A stretch of 49,948 nucleotides of DNA from Bradyrhizobium neotropicale (lineage in GTDB: Bacteria > Pseudomonadota > Alphaproteobacteria > Rhizobiales > Xanthobacteraceae): assembly GCF_001641695.1 (NCBI RefSeq), contig NZ_LSEF01000015.1:1-49948 (forward strand), given 5' to 3'. Under the pieces are notes generated by a model. It made no database searches. It had not been told where the DNA came from and worked only from the letters and a program-made list of their open reading frames with translations. The position numbers and the translations under genes are program-made. Positions 43,889 through 49,948 of the stretch are shown here, one piece after another (positions within the stretch are counted from its first letter, which is position 1; each line of letters opens with the position of its first letter).

Positions 43889-45817
43889 TCAGTCACCGGT
43901 AGTACCTATGAAGTCGAGGATTAGAGGTTCAGCCCGGCGTCCGACGAACCGGCTTCCTGCGACCGAGAAGTGCTCATCGTCGTAGTAGAGCGAAACGCCA
44001 TTCTCGCGGTTGATGCAGGTCTCGCCGCACAGATAGTCCTCCGGACGTAGCAGGATCACATTGTCGAGGTGACGATCACGGACCCGCTGGAGCATCGCGT
44101 TTATCGATGCAGTGCGTTCTCTGACCTGCGCGAGCGTCGTCTCCGGGCACTCGGGGCGCATTTTGCCCATCAACATCGAGCGCTCATAACTGGCGCCGTT
44201 GATAGGACAAGCAAGCGGCACCTGTTCACCGATCAGGAGGAAGCGTCGGCTGTGGCCACCGAGCCGCGCCATTGTCCGCTCGATTGCGGTCTCGAAGGCT
44301 CCGTTCATCTCGTCCTGCGTGCTGACGAGGGAGCCGTCCGGTAGTCCGAGCGGCGCGTAGCCGGTCCAGGCCTGACCGATAATGATCGGCGTCATTTCGC
44401 TGGCCAGCCGATCGAGCGTGCCTTCACGAAGACCAGCACAGTCGCGCGTCTTGTTCTCGCTGGAGCTAGTCAGGCCCTCCAGCATGAGACACCCGAAACT
44501 GGGCGGAGCATAGCCGGCTCGGTTGAGCCTCTTCAGTATCGGGTCAAGAGCACCAACGTACTGGTTCACCAAACTGTCGCCGAGGATCTCAACGGCGCGC
44601 GCCATGCCCGTCGCGCCGAACAGGCAGCCATCGCCACTGACGGTCTTGCACGGCGCCATGCCAAACTGCTCGAGCTGCTTGCGGGCGAGTTGCTCCGGCG
44701 AAAGCCGGGCCGGCCAGCCTTGCTGCTTGTACGCCATCAAGGCGGTGCCGACGATAGAAAGACCGACGATGCAACAGGAAGCCACAAATCGCACATTTGA
44801 AGGCCGCCTTCGGCGGAACGGCTGCTCGACCCACATGTACATCGAGGTCGCGATCACAAACATCAATCCAAACAGGCCGGCGATCTCAATTGAGCCCATC
44901 GGCCCGGACTGAAATTGCCGATAGAAGAATAGAGTGGGCCAATGACACAGATAGAGCGAATATGAAATCAAGCCTATGCTGCGCAGCGGCCAAGCACTCA
45001 GAGCGACCGCTAGCCGCGACTGCGCGCCTGATAAGATGATCAGCGCGGCGCCCCCACACGGGACCAGCAGTGCGGCCGGCTGAAGTGGCTTAGCGCCAGG
45101 AAGCAGCCAGAGTAGAATCAGCACGGCGAGAGAGCCAACGACAAAGAGAGCGTCCGCAGCTCGAGGTTCGAACCTCCTTTCCGCGAATAGCACTGCGACG
45201 CCCAGGCAAAACTCAAATATCCGACACTGAGGCAGGAAGAATGCCGCGGATGGATCGATTGCGTGGGTGATGATGGCGGTGAGCAGAGAGAGCGCACCAA
45301 TCGCGCCAACGGCAAACGGAATACGATGGGTGCCAAGCTTCCTTTGAGTAACGAGCAAGAGAGCCGGCCAAACTAGGTAGAATTGCTCCTCGGCGGAAAG
45401 CGACCAGACGTGCAGCAGACCAAGCTGCTCCGATGCTGCGGCGAAGTACTGCCGTGACTCCCGCCAATATTCGACGTTGGAGATTGAGAGGACCGCCGAT
45501 GTGGTCTCCTTCGCCAACGAGCGGAGCGCCTCTGGAGAAAACAGCGCGACGCCAACCGCGAAGGTGGCAAGGACCGTGAAGTAAAGCGCTGGCAGGATTC
45601 GCCGAGCTCGACGGAGGTAGAAGTCGGCGAAGGAAAACTGCTCTGCGCCGACTGCCAACAAAATGTTGCGGCTTATCAGATAGCCAGAAATGACGAAGAA
45701 TATATCGACGCCAATGAAGCCGCCTGGAAGCGCGTTGGGAACCGCATGAAAGGCGATAACCGCCAGGACAGCTATAGCGCGCAGGCCGTCGATGTCTGGG
45801 CGGTACGTATTTCGCAA
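43889..45817 (-). CDS. acyltransferase-3 / SGNH O-acetyltransferase (OafA-like)
   Basis: A 642-residue inner-membrane enzyme. The N-terminal 350 residues are an acyltransferase-3 domain: RPDIDGLRAIAVLAVIAFHA with the catalytic His, GGFIGVDIFFVISGYLISRN and RRARRILPALYF. About ten spans follow. A linker leads to an SGNH domain at about 400-640 with the GDS block (VEILGDSLVNQYVG) and the terminal DEHFSVAGSRFVG carrying the catalytic Asp/His. The enzyme is expected to carry acetyl groups across the membrane and O-acetylate an O-antigen or exopolysaccharide. The start is a TTG at 45817, with no better ATG. Confidence 0.9.
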   Translation of the reverse strand: MRNTYRPDIDGLRAIAVLAVIAFHAVPNALPGGFIGVDIFFVISGYLISRNILLAVGAEQFSFADFYLRRARRILPALYFTVLATFAVGVALFSPEALRSLAKETTSAVLSISNVEYWRESRQYFAAASEQLGLLHVWSLSAEEQFYLVWPALLLVTQRKLGTHRIPFAVGAIGALSLLTAIITHAIDPSAAFFLPQCRIFEFCLGVAVLFAERRFEPRAADALFVVGSLAVLILLWLLPGAKPLQPAALLVPCGGAALIILSGAQSRLAVALSAWPLRSIGLISYSLYLCHWPTLFFYRQFQSGPMGSIEIAGLFGLMFVIATSMYMWVEQPFRRRRPSNVRFVASCCIVGLSIVGTALMAYKQQGWPARLSPEQLARKQLEQFGMAPCKTVSGDGCLFGATGMARAVEILGDSLVNQYVGALDPILKRLNRAGYAPPSFGCLMLEGLTSSSENKTRDCAGLREGTLDRLASEMTPIIIGQAWTGYAPLGLPDGSLVSTQDEMNGAFETAIERTMARLGGHSRRFLLIGEQVPLACPINGASYERSMLMGKMRPECPETTLAQVRERTASINAMLQRVRDRHLDNVILLRPEDYLCGETCINRENGVSLYYDDEHFSVAGSRFVGRRAEPLILDFIGTTGD

Positions 45818-46540
45818 CCCGGTCTCTGTGTCTCAATTCTAGAGAGACACGTTGGGTAACACTCCACTTTGGTTCCGACAAGCATTAGAAATGCCTGTTA
45901 ACGCTTGTACTACGGCTTTCGACGGGTGGCCTAGGGCCCGCAACGGCGCCAGACCTCAGTGATCTGAGCTTTGGGTGGGATCGCTGTGAGCGGCGTCACC
46001 GACGTGTGGCATGCCCCTTGCTCGATTGGAGTGCACTGGGATTTCAGCGCTCAGTTTGAGAATAAACGCTGCCGGGACATGAATTTTCGAGCCCCACAGC
46101 GTTCTATTTCGAGACCAGTGCGACAGCCGCCGCCGATGCGCGGCCAGCCGCTGCCGGCTGCGCTTCCTCTGCGATCGGCGCCGACGCTTCATTCGCGTCC
46201 CGCCTTGTAGCCGGCGATGTATGTGCTGAGCAAATCCTCGAGCATGCCCTTCGTGTGAAAGATCGCAAAGGCCAATTGCTCATCAAGGCCCGTCGGTGTC
46301 CGACATGACTCTTGGGCGCCAATTCAGCGCTTGACGACAGCCTTCATACGTCGCTGGCTAGCAGAAATCGAGACGGATCTGCATGCCATGAATGTCCGCC
46401 ACGTTAACGCCCAGGCACCATCGACAACGAAACCAAACAAGCAAAGACCGTCCAAACCGAATAGCCCACAATGTCGACCGCGAGCCGTATCGATTTGTGG
46501 CGGAAGGCGAATGAATTTGTGAAACAAGCTCCCCTCGGCC
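45818..46540. other. decayed region, one minus-strand coding remnant at 46189-46326
   Basis: No intact gene. On the minus strand, 46326-46189 reads GLDEQLAFAIFHTKGMLEDL, then STYIAGYKAGRE and a stop. It is convincingly protein-like but has no start. The rest has stops in all frames. The family of the remnant is not recognised. Confidence 0.4.
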
Positions 46541-46899
46541 ATGGTGCCGGGAGATGCTTCCCTGGAGGCAGACAGGCCCTCTCCATACGGCCAGGCCATT
46601 CCTGATCCTCACAATCAGTTTCTCGCGATCGCTATTCAGGCCGGCCTCTTGGGCACAGCAGTCTTAATGGTCATGTGGGCGGTGCACCTCAATTTCTTCA
46701 TGGGCCGAGCTGTTCCTCACCTTTCGGGCAGGCCGTCGTGGTTCAAAACGTCCTAGGATCGCTGTTCGATAGTCAGCTCTCCCAGGTCACGCGGGGTATT
46801 GTATTGCTTGGCCGATTGGCTTCTTCGACGCGAGCCGTTGGCGCTGCGAGAATCCGATCGCGATATGCCTGCTGCGGTCCAAGAGTGCCTGGCAAGTGA
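46541..46899 (+). pseudogene. 3' remnant of an O-antigen ligase-like gene
   Basis: The frame DPHNQFLAIAIQAGLLGTAV followed by LMVMWAVHLNFF has the PHN motif and span typical of O-antigen ligase (Wzy_C) C-terminal parts. After a frameshift near 46715 the coding continues as QAVVVQNVLGSLFDSQL in the second frame, ending at the TGA at 46897-46899, which overlaps the GTG of the gmhB remnant. The 5' two thirds of the gene are missing. It is an inference from motif likeness, but the stretch is distinctive. Confidence 0.65.
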
Positions 46900-46965
46900 A
46901 TAAACCCGCCATTTTTTTCGACCGTGACGGCGTCCTCAACGAGTACATCGGCTACCCTCGAGAGC
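46896..46965 (+). pseudogene. 5' fragment of a second gmhB
   Basis: Starts GTG at 46896 and reads NKPAIFFDRDGVLNEYIGYP, nearly the same as the intact gmhB start (KRPAVFFDRDGVLNEDIGYL). The resemblance ends after about 23 codons and the rest of the phosphatase is absent. The upstream DNA also matches that of the intact gene, in inverted orientation. Confidence 0.75.
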
Positions 46966-47051
46966 GGATACATGCCGACGAGGCGCAATACGTCTCGCGC
47001 GCCCTGCGAGAGCACCGGCAGAATGGCTTCGCAAAGTGCCGTCATGTCCAC
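46966..47051 (-). pseudogene. truncated 5' end of an unknown gene
   Basis: On the minus strand a GTG at 47051 follows a strong AGGAGACAAT ribosome-binding site and begins DMTALCEAILPVLSQGARDV. It is cut after about 29 codons by the junction with the gmhB fragment. The family is not recognised. The order of the fragments upstream (47061-47463) suggests a former run of small genes. Confidence 0.4.
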
Positions 47052-47060
47052 GATTGTCTC

Positions 47061-47285
47061 CTATCCGCAGCCCTTGCCGAGCGGGTTTGCCGCCCAACGC
47101 AAAAAGAAATGAACGGACAATCCACCCGCGAAACATCCGCAGGCGAATATCGCAAGAGGCCATTTCGCGCCGATCGTCGAGATCGTGTCGGATTGACCGG
47201 GGTGAATCAACGCCTCTGTTTCGAAATACTAGAACCATGCGATGACGAAGATCGGGCCAATCAGCTAGTGCCAGGCTTTCTTCAT
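47061..47285 (-). pseudogene. small membrane-protein gene interrupted by two TAG codons
   Basis: From the ATG at 47285 the frame is 75 codons long and protein-like, with TAG at codons 7 and 19. The rest includes LIGPIFVIAWF and the segment KWPLAIFACGCFAGGLSVHF, two hydrophobic stretches reminiscent of small phage or envelope membrane proteins. Its own stop is also TAG, followed by the start of the next remnant. I do not recognise the family. Confidence 0.5.
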
Positions 47286-47328
47286 GCCGACACCATCTCG
47301 AATCGTGCACATCGCATTTACTGCCACG

Positions 47329-47463
47329 TCAGATGTCGGTCCCGACGGCAGGCTGTCGCACCACGGATTCCATGGACGCCCAATTATGCTCGGCGCACCA
47401 GGCGTCGTATTCCCGCTGGGTGGTGCCCCCGGGAGGTCCGGCCGCCGTGGTCCCGCCGGGTCG
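47329..47463 (-). other. short coding-like remnant
   Basis: A minus-strand open stretch without a start codon reads TTQREYDAWCAEHNWASMES and ends at a TGA at 47329-47331, 43 bp before the amber-interrupted gene. It is protein-like in composition but unidentified. Confidence 0.3.
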
Positions 47464-47665
47464 TCATCGTCGCCGCTCTCGGATTGAAGGGAGGAATCTC
47501 AGGCTGGCGTCGAAGTTGGAAGCGCCCATGGCTGTCCTTTCGGTTTCAGGGGCAGACCTCGTCATAGGTGTGGCGACTAACAACGCACCACGGCCATTGC
47601 TAGGGACAATCCTCCATGGTAGCGGTAGCCAACCATTCAATCAGGGCGGGGAATTCAGTGCTCAC

Positions 47666-48523
47666 ATGAACAGGCACTATGACGCGCTTGACGCGGTTCG
47701 CTTTGTTGCGGCCATTGTTGTAGCCCTTCATCACGATTCGGTTCCCATCTTGATGGATTATCTGGGCCATTATGGATTTGATTCCGCTGAAACCCTTTAC
47801 CGGAGTGCCCTCTTCGGTACAGCAGCTGTCAGCATATTCTTCATTGTCTCGGGCTTCTGCATTCACGCCCCCTACGTCGACGCGCCGCCAGTGAGTTGGA
47901 GGGCCTATTTTGCGAGGCGATATATTCGCATCGTGCTCCCCTTCTGCGCGATCCTGATTCCAGCCTTCTTCCTCGGCGTCAGCTACAATCCCTACGCGGG
48001 CTTTATAACCTGGAGCCTGATCTGCGAGATTGTGTACTACTCGCTCTACCCCATTCTAAGAGGCGCTTGGCGCAGGTTCGGATGGGTGCCAATTATCATT
48101 ATAAGCTATACGATCAGCTATTGGTGCCTAGGAATTCCGTCTTTGGTCGACGAAGGCGGCGCAGCCTTCTTTGCCCTCCTCAGTCTGAGAGACGTTCTCC
48201 ACAATCTGCCGATCTGGCTTCTGGGATGTCTGCTCGCAGACCTCGCGGTGCGACGTCGCTCCGTCCAGATTGGCCTTTTGATCTGGCCATCGCGCGCAGT
48301 GCTGGCGCTTACTATGTTTGCGACTGGATGGCTTCACTACACTCAGACTGTTCACTACATTTATTCACTTCCGGTGGCCGCGCCGATCTTTGCAATGTGC
48401 ATCTGGTGGGAGATCCACGCCAATGCGGCCGCATCAGTTCTCGTTCGTGGCGGCCGTTGGAGCTACTCGCTCTACCTAGTGGTTCATCACAGTGGTTTTG
48501 ACTCTTTGGCGGCAACTGGATAG
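47666..48523 (+). pseudogene. acyltransferase-3 gene truncated by the IS630 element
   Basis: From the ATG at 47666 the product is a membrane acyltransferase: YDALDAVRFVAAIVVALHHD has the catalytic-type His, ALFGTAAVSIFFIVSGFCIH and YFARRYIRIVLPF are family segments, and several spans follow. At WSYSLYL, the usual start of the last conserved block, the gene meets the IS terminal repeat at 48479, and the remaining codons to the stop at 48523 come from the IS. About 40-60 residues of the normal C-terminus are lost. The product may be inactive. Confidence 0.75.
48479..48502 (+). repeat. left terminal inverted repeat of the IS630 element
   Basis: 24 bp matching the reverse complement of 49922-49945 with a single mismatch at the 17th base. 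It contains the transposase stop codon. Confidence 0.88.
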
Positions 48524-49617
48524 GCGCGACCGAGTTTGGCGCGGGCTTTGTCGGTTGTGAACATCCATTTGATGCGGTCTCGCGCCTTGTTTCGCTGCCG
48601 TTGCCATGCTGCGATTTCTTTTCGAAGCCTTTTGGGATCGTCGATGCGACGGCCGAGACACTGGCGCTGCAGCACGCTGATCTCGCACTCGACCATATTG
48701 AGCCAGCTGGCGTGTTTCGGGGTGTAGTGGAACTCGAGGCGGCGCAGGATGCGACGGGCCTCGGCAGGCGCAAATGCCTGATATAGCGCGCCGGCCGTAT
48801 GAATCGACAGATTGTCCTGCACCACACGGATGCAGGCGGCATTGGGATAGTGGACGTCGACGAGTTCGCGCATGCAGTGCGCGTAGTCGACCGCGGCGCG
48901 GTGGTCTGTAACCTTGACATTGCGCCAGCCGCGATGCGGATCGAAGGTGACGAAGAGATTGACGGTACCGTTGCGGCGATATTCGTAATCGTAGCGCTCG
49001 CGCTGTCCCGGTTGGGCAGGGATCGGCTGGCGTACCTCGCCGATCAGCTGGACTGGGGTCTCGTCGAAGCAAACCAGGGGCCGCTCGGGATCCGGCGCCT
49101 CGGCGTAGAGATCGAGCACATCCTCCATCCGGGCGACGTATTCGCCGTCGACATGAGGAATGCACCACATATCCCGGCGCCACGGCTTGAGGTCGTTGTC
49201 GGCCAGCCGGCGGCGCACGGTCTCGCCCGACAGGCTGGCGTGATCGGTGAGCTTGACCATCGCGTCGGCCAGCAATGTCAGCGTCCAGCGTTTGCGGCCG
49301 GCGGGCGGCTTGGCGCATGCCGTCGCCACCAGCAGGGCCTCTTCCTTGCCTGTCAGCTTGCGTTCCGCGCCCGGACGCGGCTCCTCACTCAAGGCCCGCT
49401 CCAGATTGCCTTCTACGAAACGGCGTTTGGTCCGGCCGACGGTGGAAAGGCTGACCCGGACGGTTCGGGCAATCTCCGCGTCGCAGCTGCCTGAATCGGC
49501 CGCCAGCACAATCTGAGCCCGTTTGAGTTTGCGGGCGGAATGCGTGCCGCCGCCGAGCATTGCCGTCAGTTCGTCCCGCTCGGCTTGGCTCAATTCGACC
49601 CGATAACGTACATTCAT
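48487..49617 (-). CDS. IS630-family transposase
   Basis: A 376-residue transposase. The N-terminal 80 residues have a paired HTH (RAQIVLAADSGSCDAEIART, then SLSTVGRTKRRF). The DDE catalytic core follows: Asp 185 in LVCFDETPVQ, Asp 268 in VVQDNLSIH and Glu 310 in WLNMVECEIS, the last in the HASWLNMVE block that marks the family. The AAGGAGG ribosome-binding site fixes the ATG at 49617. All catalytic residues are present, so the enzyme is probably active. Confidence 0.93.
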   Translation of the reverse strand: MNVRYRVELSQAERDELTAMLGGGTHSARKLKRAQIVLAADSGSCDAEIARTVRVSLSTVGRTKRRFVEGNLERALSEEPRPGAERKLTGKEEALLVATACAKPPAGRKRWTLTLLADAMVKLTDHASLSGETVRRRLADNDLKPWRRDMWCIPHVDGEYVARMEDVLDLYAEAPDPERPLVCFDETPVQLIGEVRQPIPAQPGQRERYDYEYRRNGTVNLFVTFDPHRGWRNVKVTDHRAAVDYAHCMRELVDVHYPNAACIRVVQDNLSIHTAGALYQAFAPAEARRILRRLEFHYTPKHASWLNMVECEISVLQRQCLGRRIDDPKRLRKEIAAWQRQRNKARDRIKWMFTTDKARAKLGRAYPVAAKESKPL

Positions 49618-49655
49618 GCTTCGCCTCCTTGTCGGAGGCCGGGACGAATCCAGCT

Positions 49656-49937
49656 ATGAGTCAAAAATCAGGCGCGCACTTCACCGAGAAGCAGGGACAC
49701 TATCTCGCTTTCATCCATACCTACTCGTACATGTTCGGACAGCCGCCCGCCGAGGCCGACATCCAGCGGCATTTCCGCGTCAGCCCGCCGTCAGTCCACC
49801 AGATGATCCTCACCCTCGAACGCAACGGGTTCATTCGTCGCCAGCCCGGCGTCGCTCGAAGCATCGAGATCCTCTTGCCACCCGAAAAGTTGCCTATCCT
49901 CGGATGGCTCGGTATCAAAACGTCAAAATCACTGTGA
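49656..49937 (+). CDS. LexA-like winged-helix protein carried by the IS
   Basis: A 93-residue protein resembling the LexA DNA-binding domain alone: FTEKQGHYLAFIHTYSYMFG, then PAEADIQRHFRVSPPSVHQM and LERNGFIRRQPGVARSIEIL. There is no protease domain. It lies divergent from the transposase, with only 38 bp between the two starts, inside the IS ends. I infer that it regulates the shared promoter region, perhaps repressing transposase. The start at 49656 is chosen because the upstream part of the frame is antisense to the transposase start. Confidence 0.82.
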   Translation: MSQKSGAHFTEKQGHYLAFIHTYSYMFGQPPAEADIQRHFRVSPPSVHQMILTLERNGFIRRQPGVARSIEILLPPEKLPILGWLGIKTSKSL

Positions 49938-49945
49938 TGAACCAC
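49922..49945 (-). repeat. right terminal inverted repeat of the IS630 element
   Basis: 24 bp, the reverse complement of 48479-48502 with one mismatch. It contains the stop codon of the winged-helix gene, and the TA duplication follows it. Confidence 0.88.
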
Positions 49946-49948
49946 TAG

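Larger units (their letters stand above)
48479..49945. mobile_element. IS630-family insertion sequence, complete
   Basis: A 1467-bp element with 24-bp terminal inverted repeats (48479-48502 and 49922-49945, starting GTGGTTCATCACAGTG, one mismatch). It is flanked by TA at 48477-48478 and 49946-49947, the target duplication expected for IS630. It carries a transposase gene on the minus strand and a small winged-helix gene on the plus strand. Both stop codons fall inside the terminal repeats. The element is inserted in an acyltransferase gene. Confidence 0.9.

Overview
The window looks like chromosomal DNA from a Bradyrhizobium-type alphaproteobacterium. I infer this from the evidently high GC content, the two complete branched-chain-amino-acid-type (Liv/HAAT) ABC import systems, the rhizobial palindromic repeats between genes, the DUF1127 and ChrB-type small proteins, and the general gene style. 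No rRNA, tRNA or CRISPR array was recognised.

Positions 1-16.5 kb are mostly housekeeping. There is a 5' part of metK carrying a one-base frameshift, an HTH plus methyltransferase-fold protein, two small secreted proteins, and a liv operon on the minus strand (livK-livH-livM-livG-livF) followed by a MetE-like methyltransferase. Next come a small lipoprotein, purU, hemD, a peroxiredoxin-like protein and a 1103-residue zinc-ribbon/adenylate-cyclase/AAA/TPR sensor. The liv operon has a good candidate promoter whose -10 region lies inside a perfect palindrome.

Positions 16.8-26.6 kb are accessory: an MFS exporter, a ChrB-domain protein, a GST and DUF1127 gene divergent from a LysR regulator, then a tightly overlapped five-gene operon. 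That operon encodes an ABC ATPase, an ABC-2 permease with a GldG-like extracytoplasmic domain, an exported LamG-like protein, an MFS transporter and a cysteine-rich exported peptide. It is the best candidate here for an undescribed envelope or export system. A Crp/Fnr regulator without the FNR cysteines follows.

Positions 26.9-36.7 kb hold a second Liv-type importer (livG, acyl-CoA ligase, livH, livM, livK, livF) linked to CoA ligases. An N-acylglucosamine 2-epimerase family protein and a PaaK-like adenylate-forming enzyme with an altered P-loop follow. The layout suggests uptake of an organic, perhaps aromatic, acid and its activation to a CoA thioester.

From about 36.7 kb to the end the DNA looks less GC-rich and is a surface-polysaccharide island in decay. 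Intact genes include gmhB, methyltransferases of several types (including FkbM and TylF-like), a phytanoyl-CoA dioxygenase-like enzyme and an acyltransferase-3/SGNH O-acetylase. Among them lie remnants of an SGNH/AlgX-like gene, an O-antigen ligase, a second gmhB and small membrane-protein genes. An IS630-type element, complete with terminal repeats and a divergent LexA-like regulator gene, interrupts an acyltransferase gene at the right edge.
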